A stretch of 64,000 nucleotides of DNA from Mrakia gelida. Its lineage: Eukaryota; Basidiomycota; Tremellomycetes; Cystofilobasidiales; Mrakiaceae. Position 1 is the stretch's first letter. The number at the start of each line of letters is the position of its first letter. Where the stretch lies: positions 434,001 through 498,000 of the forward strand of contig BRON01000015.1 of assembly GCA_024345305.1 (NCBI GenBank), written 5' to 3'. The translations under genes and the position numbers were made by a program. Shown in pieces: positions 36,624-47,278 of this stretch. The notes under the pieces were generated by a model. That model made no database searches. It worked only from the letters and a program-made list of their open reading frames with translations, and was not told the DNA's origin.

Positions 36624-37005
36624 TGAGATGAGTACTTCTCGCTTCCGTTGGGCTGAAGGAGAACGAGAACCGACGCGTCGAACGAACGAACGCTCATCGC
36701 TCGTTCGAGCCTCGAGACGTTCTTCGATCTCTGCTCAGTGAGTGAGAGTCTTCTCTATCCCCCCAATCCCCACAGCTTCTCCCAGCCCCCATCTTTCTTC
36801 TCTCTACGAGATTTTATCTCTTATCTTCGGCAGCGCTGCTCTTGGTCCGGCGACAACCGACCTTGCTTCCAGGGTCCCAACCTTTTCCTTCTGCCCTCCT
36901 TCCGTCCTTCCCAACCCACTCACCCAACTCTTACACAACTCACGCTACCCTTCTCTCCTCCAACACTCAACTCAACACAACTCAACTCAACTCAACGCAG
37001 GGGCG
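36624..37005. other. Promoter and leader of the auxin-efflux-type carrier gene
   Basis: 382 bases between two plus-strand genes. It contains GACGCGTC at 36672-36679 followed by a GAAC-repeat that can pair with CGTTCGA about ten bases downstream, and a CTCAA pentanucleotide repeat just before the start codon. The leader may contain an intron ending at the CAG before GGGCGATG; I could not place its donor. Confidence 0.4.
36964..36996 (+). repeat. CTCAA/CACAA pentanucleotide repeat in leader
   Basis: Six consecutive ACTCA/ACACA-type units lie 10-40 bases before the ATG of the carrier gene. CAA-rich leaders without secondary structure are seen in well-translated fungal messages; that link is inference. 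Confidence 0.7.
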
Positions 37006-39919
37006 ATGTCCACCCCCTCAGCAGGCTCCCTCATCTGGACGTCGGTGCGCCCGCTCCTCAAGATCACTTTCGCTACTCTTTCAGGCTTCGTGCTCGCGAA
37101 GCAAGGGATGTTCCCTGCGGCGGCGAGTAAGGGGTTTTCGTATATCGTTATGGTGAGTGAAACGGAGGAGAAGGGAGGGAGGGTGAAGAAGGGGGAGGGA
37201 GAGGGAAGGTAGGGAGGATGAGCTCGCGAGAAGGGACTCCCTCGCCCTTCGTTCGTCGTTGATGCTCTGACCCAAGCAGGAACGAAGGGACTGGACGGTC
37301 AGAGTGGTTCGGAAGACCGACGACTAGCTCGAGAGCCCAGCAGGGAGGAGGTTGGGGCGGTGGGAAAAGCTTCGATTCAACTACTCGTTGAGCTCGACCT
37401 TTCCCTTCTCTTCTTCGGCTCAACTCAAGCTCGCGTTGAACTTTCCTTCCCTTCCTTTGACACTTCCCCCGCTTTCTGCACACCCGTAGACATCCAACTG
37501 ACTCCCCATACCCTCCTTGATCGTCCCACCACAGAACCTCACTCTTCCCTGTCTAATTTTCGCGTAAGTCCACGAGCGGAAGACGCTCCGAACGTCCGCT
37601 TCTTTCCGTCGCTGACTGATGTTCGAAACGATCACGGATTTCTGCAGCTCCATCGTGCCTTCTTTCAACTCGGACAACATCGCTTCGATAGGGCCGTTGG
37701 CGATGACTGCTTTCTTCTATGAGGTTACGGTGAGTCTTTTGTGGGAGATGGAGGAAAAGAGAGAGAGAAGCGAGAGCTCACCAAAGTTGTTTGGTTGGCG
37801 TCGCTTGTTGGATCGCAGGGTCTCGTTATGGCTCTGATCGTGCGAGAGTTCTTCTGGGTACCGAAGGAGTTCCAGTGGGGGATCTTGATTATGGGAGGTG
37901 AGTCCGAAGACGTTGAGGGGAGCTCTGGAGAAACTCTTGTCTCGTCGACTGACTCTCGGCCGCGTCGCTCGTCTCTCTTTCTCTCGTCATCTCCCTCCAG
38001 CCTTCTCAAACTGGGCGAATCTTCCCACGGCTGTGACTCAGAGTGTGGCTCTTGGACCTCCTTTCAATCCTGCTACAGATCCTGATCTTGGAGTCGGTGA
38101 GTTCCTCGATCCTCGACGCGTTGGGATATCGAAACGGTGCTCACTTCTTACGCGACTCTCTTCGTTCAGGATTCGTCGCGGTCTTCATCCTCATCTACAA
38201 CGTCACGTTCTTCACCGGAGCCAGCAAGATCTGTGGTTGGGACTTCCACGATCTGAGCGAGGAGGGACCGAGGGAAGGATTTGTCGCAAAGTGGGGACGA
38301 CGGAGACGATGGTTGGACGCGAAGCTTGGACGAGGGAGAAGGGAGAGGAGGGACTCCTCGGAGGTGGAACAGGCAGGCGGGCTCGACATGTCGTTGCCGG
38401 AGCTGGGAAGGTCAACGACGAAGTGGGAGAAGAGCGGGTTCGAGGAAGGGCCGAAGGATCGAGAAACCACCGTCGACATCAAGACTGTCAACCCTCCTCC
38501 CTCTCACACTCCTCCAACCACCACATTGTCTTCGCCATCGACGGATCTAGGACAAGGAGACGGCTCCTCGATTGTCCAGCGACTCCCAAACCCCTCACCC
38601 TCCAACTCTCACATCTCGTTAGAACGATCTCCTTCGGCAATACGCCTCCCTCCAACCTCCCCAACACCACCACAGTCCACCCTTCGCCCTTCTTCACCCG
38701 CCGACAAACGACCCATGACCACCTTAGGAGCAGTGAACGTCGGTCTCAAAGCCGCGCTCTCCTGCCTCCTCACTCCCATCACCCTTTCCTTACTCGTCGC
38801 CTTGGTCTGCGCTCTCGTCCCCGCTCTCAAGGCTCTCTTCGTCCTCAACGTGGATGGATGGTCGGGTACCAAGATTAAGCTGGCTCCGGACGGGAGACCT
38901 GCTCTGGCCTTCATCCAAGAGGTTCGTCCCTCCGAGCGTGAAGCTGGCTTTTAGCGAGACGCGCCGAGCTCGCGACGAAGCTGACTTCTTTTCTCCCTTT
39001 TCCACTCCTTCTCCTCTCTTCTTCGTCCTTGTATATACTTTTGAACAGTCTGCGGTCTTCATCGGTGCCATTTGCGTTCCAGGAGGTCAGTTTGACCGTG
39101 CTTCGAATCAACGACCTCGAACTCGAGCTGACCCCCTCCCGCCCCTTCCGTCCCTCCTCTTCTTCTACAGCTCTGATCCTCCTCGGAGCCAGTTTCGCCA
39201 GACTTAAGATTCCGAAGGACTGGTCGAACCTTCCCGTCGGTGCTATCCTCGTTCGTTTGCTCTCCCCCTTCTCTTCTTCCTCGGCGCATCTCATCGCCAA
39301 AAGACGATTCGAACCTTACCCTATCGCTGTTCCCTCGAACTCAGGCCATCACGGCGACAAAGATGATTATCCTCCCGGTCATCGGAGTCGTCTTCGTCCA
39401 GGGTCTCGGAGCGACGACGACGTTGTTTCCGAAGGATCAAAAAAGTGAGCTCGCGTCGCGCTTTCCTTTCTTCTTCGTCTTCCTCGCCCTCGTGGATGAC
39501 GTCACTGATACGTACTCCTCGCATCTTTGCCTCAGTTCTCTCCTTCGTCGCCATGTTCTTGGTACGTCCATCCTGCTTCGTCGATTCCACTGCCCGTCGA
39601 CGCGTCTCGACCGTTCACGCTCGCCTCCGCTGAATCTCGCCCCCCTTCATCGCATCTTCCCCCATCTCACAGAGCGGCTCTCCAGCAGCTGTCCTTCAAC
39701 TCGTCGTGACCCAACTGCAAGCTCCAGACGAAGGGAAAACGGACGTTCTCGCCGCGTGAGTTTTCGTTTCGCCCTCCCTCCCTCAATTGACTTACTCCAC
39801 TCTCGAGCTGACCCTTCCAACCTTCGCTCCCTCCTTCCAGCTTTCTACTCGCCCAATATGTATTTCTCTTTTTCTCGTCCACAGCTCTCACAGCCGTCTC
39901 GCTCAAGTTCGTTTCGTAG
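37006..39919 (+). CDS. Auxin efflux carrier (AEC/Ecm3-like) family membrane transporter
   Basis: Twelve exons (37006-37152, 37535-37563, 37648-37729, 37819-37897, 38001-38096, 38170-38921, 39049-39085, 39171-39250, 39345-39444, 39536-39561, 39673-39755, 39841-39919) give 529 residues. The N-terminal half has the AEC signatures NLTLPCLIFASIVPSF and GAFSNWANLPTAVTQS; the C-terminal half has GAICVPGALILLGASFARLK and FLSGSPAAVLQLVVTQ. Together they give about ten membrane helices, five on each side of a ~150-residue Ser/Pro-rich cytosolic loop. Fungal members (Ecm3, YLR152C, S. pombe SPAC5D6.04) are poorly characterised carriers of the ER or plasma membrane. Indole-compound transport is only a family-level guess. 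Intron 1 is 382 nt with a second acceptor-like site inside (37277-37280), but the flanking exons join directly as in homologues. Exon 10 is 26 nt. Confidence 0.85.
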
Positions 39920-41389
39920 AAATCTGCGTCGTCTCTCTTTTTCACGAGCTTTGCTTTCGTCTCCCTTCAACGTCTTACCATCCTCCATCTGGACTCTATC
40001 ATACTGTGCTCTAGACTTTTTCGTTGTTGTCAAATCCATACTATCAAGTGCGGTAGAAGATAAAATGCTAGCGAAGGACTCGCAGCGAGGAGTCGAATCG
40101 ACGAGACGCGTCGTCCTGTACTCCTCTTCTTCCTCTTTCCAAAACCTCCGAAGAAAGGCGTGATGCATCTACGCTGTCTCTGAGACCACTTTCAACCACT
40201 CAACCCATATATAGAGAGTTCACCACTCAACTCCTTCGGGCGTTTTTGCTTGATTGAGAGAGAAAAGCAGACGTCGGAAGTCGAGAAAGAGGGTCCTCCT
40301 CCTCTCCTCCCCTCCCTCCCTCGCGAGCGCTGACTTTGATCCAGACGATCAAAGCGGACGGTTTTTTTTACTGTACGTGCCCCTCGGGGAACTTCACTTC
40401 GTTCCGACACGTTGCGAGCTACCAGTAGGAGGCAGTTCGGTGAGACATACAGGGCTGAGTTGAAACGAGGTCTCCTGGAAGTGGTTTTTCTTCTTCTCCT
40501 GCTTCGAGCTGAGCTTCGGATCCTCTGAAGATGAGCAGCAGCAGAAGATCCTCCCTCTCCTCCGCTCGGTTTTTTTCATCGTCTTCTCTTGTCGTTCTTC
40601 GGAAGATCTCAGCATGGGTTGGATCGTCTCGATGGAAAAACGTGAAGAGAAGGAGATCTTCGCGAGTCCCCAGAATGCTCTTGCTCCCTCGCTCGCGTGC
40701 TCGACGCGTCCGCCCCCCCCTTCGATGGGAGGTGCCCTCGCTCTCCCTTCGCGCGCCCCCCTTCTTCCTTCCGAGACAGACCCGACCCCAGGAAAGAACC
40801 AAAGGAAAAAAAAAAAAGCAGGGGCAAAGGAAGGTCTGTTTGAGGCTAACGAAGAGCAGATCACCCTGGAAAATTGACCCGCCTCTAGCGATCGTTCTGC
40901 CTCTAGCTCGTTTAGTGGATTCAACTTCCGACTTGTCGCGTTCGTTCTCTCATGCAGCTTTTCGTACGCTTGGAAGACGAGAGGGCGTAGGAGGATTTTC
41001 GTCTTCGTTTCGAGCGGGTCCGATCTGCGAAAAATTGAAAGAAGCGGGCTTGGGGAGGGAAAGAAGGGCGAAGTGCGGGCAAGGAGCATTTCAGAATCAG
41101 AGTGACGTGGGGGATCGATTTGCCCTGCTGCTAAAGTGCTTCACTTCTCTTCCTTCCTCCTCTCCCTTCCCTTCCTTCTCTCACCCACCCACCGTTCCCA
41201 CACCCTCATCCCCCATCCCATCCCTTCTCCATCACCTGTACTTCTTCGTTCTGAACAACCCCCTTATCGGTAAGTGTTTAATTCCCTGTCAACCCCTCTC
41301 GGTAGAATCATTCTAACGAATCCTTCCTCCCTTCTCTCACAGCCTCTCGCTTCCTTCTTTTCCCTCCCACCCCTTCACCTTTTCTCTGG
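39920..41389. other. Long upstream region of the C2H2 factor gene
   Basis: This is the longest gene-free stretch (1.47 kb). It has a TATATA site at 40208-40213, short A and T runs (A run at 40805-40816), two GACGCGTC octamers (40105, 40703) and a CT-rich leader from about 41140. A leader intron is probable at 41270-41342 (GTAAGT donor, CACAG acceptor). A 261-codon open frame (40531-41316) is Arg/Ser-rich with no family signature. Long regulatory regions are common upstream of transcription-factor genes. Confidence 0.5.
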
Positions 41390-43744
41390 ATGTCTATGGT
41401 CTTCGACGATCCATCTTCGGACGAACCTCGTCCTTCGTTGCCTTCGATTCATTCTCTCTTTGCCATCACCAAACCTGGTCAGTCGTCCTCCCGCTTTCCT
41501 CTCTCTCCCCCTCGTTGAGCTCGTTCGAAACCTTAGCATCTACATCTTTCCTTCCCTTCGTTCCAAACGCTGACTTTCTCTTCTTCGTCCTCCTTCCTCT
41601 CTCTGTTCTCGCCTACGTAGACGCTCATCGAGGTGTTGGCATCGCTCCCAGCAACGCTTCCTTCCCTGGAACTCTCTCTTCGACGCCTGCGTCCCGACCT
41701 TCAGCCGACTTCGACACCTTCTCCCTCTCATCGGCTTCCTCAGACAACAGATCGTCTCTCTCATCAATCGCGTCAAAGGGATCTCCATCATCCGACGCTC
41801 TCGCTCAACCTCCAACAACAACGTCGAACGCACAACCGCCAGGAGGAGGAGGAGGAGGTCCCTCGCTCGAGCAGCAGCAGCCTCAGCGAGCTTGGATCGC
41901 GAGAGGTTCCTTCAGCGGAGAGTCCATCGATCCTCTCGCTCCCGCTCCCGTCCCTACGACCATCAACGGAGGAGGAGGACTCGTCGGTACTAGCAGAAGG
42001 TCCAGTGACGTCGTAGGCAATGGAATTCAACAAGCTGGAGGTCAAGGCGGAGCCACCAACTCTCCCTTCGGCTGGTCCTCGCCATCTCGAGACCACCCCC
42101 TTTCCACCGCCCAATCAACCCCAAACCACCACCTCCTTCAATCCACTCCTTCCTCTTCCCCTTACGGTCAACGACCCGGTTCCTCATCCTCCTCCACCTT
42201 CCTTCAACAACAGCAGCAGCAAACTCCCTACCATCCTCAGCAGCAGCAGCAAGCCTACCCGCCTCGATCGACCGAGAACCCCTCCCCAGGTTTCCGTCCC
42301 TCCTCCTGCTCCCAAAGGATCTCCTCCTTCTCTCACGTCGCTCCAGGATCGATGGGTCGAATGCCCTCCTCGTCCTCGACCTCCGTCATGAGAGCTTCCT
42401 CTCCCGTTCGACCTTTCTCGGCCCCTTGGGGAGGAGGGAACGGAGCCGGTAGCATCGCTGGGTTCGTCCGAGAGGGAGGAGGAGGGAGCGGCGTCGGAAG
42501 GGAGAACAACCTCGTCTTCTTCAACGACGACGAAGGACCCAATGTGGACGTCTCGGGAAGGAGGTTCAAGGAGGTTTCCGGAAGGAGGGTGTCGGAGAAC
42601 GAGGCGGGTTCAGGAGGGTCTCGACGAGGGAGCTTCGTTGGAGGAGGAGTTGGACCGGATCGTTCCTCGAGCTTTGCGGGTCATCCCTCGGCTTCCCACT
42701 CCTACCACCCCTACTCGGTCGCTCCTAACGCTCATCACCACCTCCAGCAGCAACAGTACGCTCCCGCTCCTCTCCCTATCTCCGGACAGCAACCCCTCTT
42801 CCACCCTCACCAGGTCTACGCTCCCGCTCCTTCTCCCTCTCAACAAACCCTCCCTTTCCCCTCCCAACCTCCTTTCCCCAACCCGAATTACTCCATCTCT
42901 CCCTCCCCCCCTCAACAAGGAGGATACTACGCTCCTCCCGCTCAACACCCTCACCAGCTCCAGCAGCAGCACCAGCTCATACAACCTCAAACGGCCGCAC
43001 CTCCTCTTCACCACCCTCAAAACCCTCACCCGAACGAATGGGCGAGGAGGAACTCTCTTCCTGCGACTCATCACTCCCAGAGAGTTCAGATGATGGCTCC
43101 TCCTCCCGTTCCTCCTCCTGTCTGGCACAGGGACGGGAACCAAGCCATGTTCGTCTCGGCGGCGGGACCTGGAGGGCAAGGCGGAGGAGAGGTGATGAGG
43201 CGAGCTAGCGACGGAGACATCTTGACGGGTTCGCGTTCGACGAGCAGTGCTGCGAAGGAGGCGAAGTACGACTGTCCCTTCTGTGGGAAGAGGTTCAACA
43301 GACCTAGTTCGTTGAAGGTACGTCTTCGCTTCCTCTTTCTCTCCTTCTCACTCGCGACGAACGCTGACCTCTCGTTCGGGCTCTCGTCTGGTTATCGAAT
43401 CAGATCCACACCTACTCCCACACCGGAGAGAAGCCCTTCGTCTGTACCTACTCCCAGTGCGGAAGGAAATTCTCCGTTCAGTCCAACCTCAAGTGAGTCC
43501 CCCGAAAATTTACTCGGTCCTTTCCAAATCGTTGAAGAAGTCGAAGACGAATCTTGGCTGACCTTCCCGGCTCTTCCAAATTAATCAACTCCTCCCTCCT
43601 TTCAGACGACACGCCCGAACCCACTCCTCCGCTTCCACGGTCTCCCACGTCGGATCGGATCCCTCGAGACCCTCGTCGTCGACCTCTGCTGCCTCTGGAC
43701 GATCGTTCGATCCGGATCAGGACGCGGAGGGAGACGACGAGTGA
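41390..43744 (+). CDS. C2H2 zinc-finger transcription factor with poly-Gln/Pro region
   Basis: Exons 41390-41477, 41621-43317, 43404-43492 and 43606-43744 give 670 residues. Two tandem C2H2 fingers lie at the C-terminus: [17 protein letters not shown] (C581, C584; H597, H601), the linker TGEKPF, then [19 protein letters not shown] (C609, C614; H627, H631). This RPSSLK/SVQSNL pair is typical of a conserved fungal nuclear factor subgroup, but I cannot name an orthologue. The 575 residues before the fingers are Ser/Pro/Gln-rich with Gln and His/Gln tracts (around 200-260 and 440-520) and Gly runs, as in activation domains. The start [15 protein letters not shown] is the first ATG after the leader intron. 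The terminal acidic [11 protein letters not shown] tail follows the fingers. Targets unknown. Confidence 0.85.
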
Positions 43745-44384
43745 ACGAGACGCGTTCGTTTCGTTTCGTTCCCTCCTTCGTCTTTGCTTTGCTTCCCTCT
43801 CCCCACCCCCACCCACCCTCTCTTTCGCTTTGCTTTTCCCCAATACCCTCTACCTCGCTAGCTCGACCCCTTTCGCCACTCTCCTTTTTGATCTATCCTC
43901 TCTCGTTTCTCTTTCCTCTCTTCGTTCCCTTTCCCCTCGCGCTACTCAAACTGTATCCCCTTGCCTTTTCGTCTCTCTCTCTACTCTACACTTACCTTAC
44001 CCTTCATACTTGCTTTTTCTGTCTCTCTCCAGATCACTAACTAGTCGGTCGCTAGCTCCCATTCGAGCACGCTCCCTCCCTCCCTCTCCCTCCTTTCTCA
44101 ACCCTCTAGTCTAGTTCTCGTCCTCGTTCTCGCGCTGCTTCGCTCTCGTCTCTCCCTTTTTCTTTGATCCCCTTTCGGAAGAATTTGTATCGTTATTTCC
44201 CTGAACCCCCCAGATGTGTTTCTTTCCGACCTTGCGTCTCGAAGAAAGAGAAGCAGAGCACGTTCGAACGCGAAAGGGAGGGAGGGCTGAGGTCTCGAAA
44301 CGGAGAGGAGGAACGAGGTTGACTCGCAACGACCAGGATCCCCTTCGACCCAACTCGACCTCATGATCATCTGACCGTCTGCTC
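43745..44384. other. Intergenic region, C2H2 factor 3' end to phosphatase promoter
   Basis: The first 350 bases are a long, strongly CT-rich 3' region. From about 44150 the composition becomes mixed up to the phosphatase ATG. No RNA gene, TATA box or supported reading frame is visible. Confidence 0.45.
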
Positions 44385-46982
44385 ATGGACAACATGGAGA
44401 AGGCCTCTCTTCTATCAGAACATCTCCCACTCGAGGAGGAGGGGAAGGAGGAGCAACAGCAACGACAAGCTCAGCCATCGGCCATCTCCTTCTCGCCAAC
44501 GAACCTCGCTATCCTCCTCTCCCTCCTCCTCACTCTTGCTCTCTTCGCCTCCCAAGCGACTCCCATCACTTCTATGCTCTCCTCCACCTCAAAGGTCACC
44601 AAGCACAAGTTTGGATTCGACGAGGTCTTCTCCTTCGTGAGCTCGCTTCCCTCCCTCGTTTTCCCTCCTTCGACTCGAGCTGACCTCCCCTTCCCTCGCC
44701 TTCAGCTGGGCCCCTACTCTCCCTACATGGATCAACTAAGCCCAAAGGGGGTGGAGTACGCCCTTCCAAAGGGTTGTGAGGTCTCCCAGGTCACGATCGT
44801 GAGCTCGCTCGACGAAGCCAAACCGTCTCGAAGGGAGGAAAGCGAAAGCGTCGAGCTGACCTTCGTCTCGTTTGATTCATCGCAGCTTCAACGGCATGGC
44901 GCGAGATGTGAGCTATCTCCTCTCGTTCCGAGGTATCTGTGAAGAGCGACTTTCTGACATTGAGTCCGGTTGATTGAAAACAGACCCCACCTCGGGAGCG
45001 AACCAGCTCATCCAAGCCGCCTTGCTCAAGCTCAAGGACGTCGACGTTTCGAGCCTTCCTGAGGACTCGCCGTTCAAGTTCTTGGAGAACTATGAGTTCG
45101 AGGGTGAGCCGGATCAGCTGACTGACTATGGGAGGAAGGAGTGAGTTCGATGTCCCTTCCATCAAGCGAGTGGATGGGGTGGGAGACGCATGAGACGGAG
45201 GGCTGACTTGTTGGAATCGTTGGTTCGCACAGAGCCTACGACGCTGGAACGTTCTTCGCGGAACGATACTGGGAAGGCTTCAAGGAAAGAGATGGCATAT
45301 GGGTGAGATCCAGCGGGCAAGATAGAGTCGTCGAAAGCGGGAGGTTCTTCATGCAGGTGAGTCTGGACGAACGCGTCTCGTTTTCCCTTTTCCGTTGGTT
45401 GACGAACTGACCCCCTCGTATTCGTTGTTCGTAGGGCTTTCAAGGCAAGTCTCTCATCCTCGGGAACGTCTCTGCTCTGCCTGAGGTTGATATGCTCGTC
45501 TCGGAGGAGGAGGTGAGTCTCAGCGCTCGTCTTCCCGTTCTTCAATCCCGTCGCGCTTCGCTCACACCTGTTTCTACCTTTCGATCTCGGCCAGGGATTC
45601 GACAACCCACTCTCTGTCTACACCTGCGAGGCGGATAACACGCTCAGTCCTGTAAGTCTAAGCTTGGTCTCCTCGTGTCTGTTCGTTCGAGCTCGAGGCT
45701 GACCTCGTTCGCTTTTCGTCGCGCGCCCAACAGCATCCAGGTCAAATCGCCGAGAGGGAGTGGCTCGGAACGTTTGGACCTCCCATCGCTGAAAGAGTAA
45801 ATGCAGCGCTACCCGGAGCGAACCTGTCGACGGTCAACATCTTGAGGTAGGTCTCGAGGTCTTTCGACGCGGAGTCGCGAATCGAAGATCGACCGGCTAC
45901 TGATTCGCCCTTCTGCTTCGTCTCCAGTCTCATGAGCCTTTGTGGATTTGAGAGTCTTGAAGGAGTCAAACTCAAGAAGAGCCCCTGGTGTGATGTGTTC
46001 ACTTTCGAGGAGTGGAAGCAGAACGAGTACTAGTGAGTCGTCTTCTCCCTTTCGTCTTTTGAGCTCTTGCTCAGGTAGCTCGAGGCTGAGCCTTTCTTCT
46101 CCTCTTCACTTCCCAGCTACGACGTCTCGAAGTACTACGCTCACGCTTATGGCTCTCCCTTCGGGAAGGTGAAGGGAGCGTCGTTCGTCAACGAGCTCGT
46201 CGCTCGTCTCCTCGATTCCGACCATGTCGTTCAAGCTGGCAGCTCGAACATGAGCTTGATTGGACCTCCGGGTGGAGAGCGTATATTCGCTGGTAAGTCA
46301 CAGCTTTTGATGTATCGTCGTCCCCATGGAAGAGGAGAGAGAAGGCCAAGGATGGAACGAAACCTCGTCTCGAGGACGACGCGACGCGACTTGAAGCTGA
46401 CTCCGTTTCGTTCCGCACGCCGCAGATTTCTCTCATGACAACACGATGGCGGAGATATTGGCTGCGCTGGAGATGATGAGGGTGCGTTCTTCCTTCCGGA
46501 AGCAGTTCGAGGCTCGAAGTTGAGAGGAGGATGCTGATCCGTGCCTGTTTTTTCTTTGATCTTCCTCTTCAGGACGTCGCCGATCTTCCAACTCGACCCA
46601 ACACCCCTCCGCCGCATGAGTTCGTCGTCTCTAAAGTAGTTCCTTTCTCGGGTCGCTTCGTCTTTGAACGAGTAACCTGCTCTTCAACTTCGTCTCGATT
46701 TGGACGCGACTCGACGAGCCGAAGGAGGACGTTCATTCGAACCCTCATCAAGTGAGTCTCCTTCTTCTTCTTCCGCTCTTCAGCCTCTGGAGATGCTCGC
46801 TGCTCTTCACTCGAGGAGGACCTGGCGACTGACTTCTCTCTCTTCTTCCCTTCCACAGCGACGCGATTCAAACGACGAGCGAGTTCCGCGACGGCTTCAT
46901 CCCTCTCCACCGCTTTCTCGACACCGTCTTTTTCGCGCAGGAAGGCGGGGACTGGTCAAAGTGTCAGGGGAAACTGATATGA
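44385..46982 (+). CDS. Histidine acid phosphatase (phytase-like), membrane-anchored
   Basis: Thirteen exons (44385-44636, 44706-44798, 44886-44907, 44984-45140, 45233-45356, 45435-45512, 45595-45651, 45734-45846, 45928-46032, 46117-46292, 46426-46481, 46573-46751, 46859-46982) give 511 residues. The catalytic motif RHGARYP is at 118-124 and the proton donor is HD (396-397) in DFSHDNTMAEIL; ordering matches fungal 3-phytase/acid phosphatases, which cleave phosphate monoesters. GPYSPYM before the motif is typical of basidiomycete phytase-like proteins. Unlike secreted phytases there is no cleavable signal: a ~39-residue acidic, Gln-rich head containing ASLLSEHLPL (dileucine-like) precedes one hydrophobic helix (about 42-60), predicting a type II membrane protein of Golgi, vacuole or surface. 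The RHG motif lies in a 22-nt exon. The first of two ATGs in frame (M1, M4) is taken as start. Confidence 0.88.
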
Positions 46983-47278
46983 ATGCGGTTTTCGAAACTC
47001 TGGTCTCTACAGAACTGAAGATGAGGAGGGTCGTCGGTCGACTCGGGCTCTGGAGTCGTGCTTCGCGCCTTTATTTTCTCGTACACTGCAGCCCCCGTCG
47101 TCGCAGCTTTCTGACGTAAATCTCACTCAGCAGAAAAGCTTAGGGATATTCGGTCAGAAGCGGGAGAGTTCGGGCATGCATGTTCGACTCCCAAAATGCG
47201 AGAGAGCTAACCGTTTTTCGCTTGTCTCTCAAACCACCACCTCCACCTCCAGTTGAACCACGGATCAACTCTTCTTCG

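Noticed and set aside
37153..37534. An extra exon inside the long first intron of the auxin-efflux-type carrier
   Set aside because: An internal acceptor-like CAG exists at 37277, but flanking exons join directly at VM-NLTLPCL as in homologues and the insert has stops.
40531..41316. 261-codon plus-strand open frame in the long gap before the C2H2 gene
   Set aside because: Arg/Ser-rich, no family signature, and it runs into the CT-rich leader and leader intron of the C2H2 gene.
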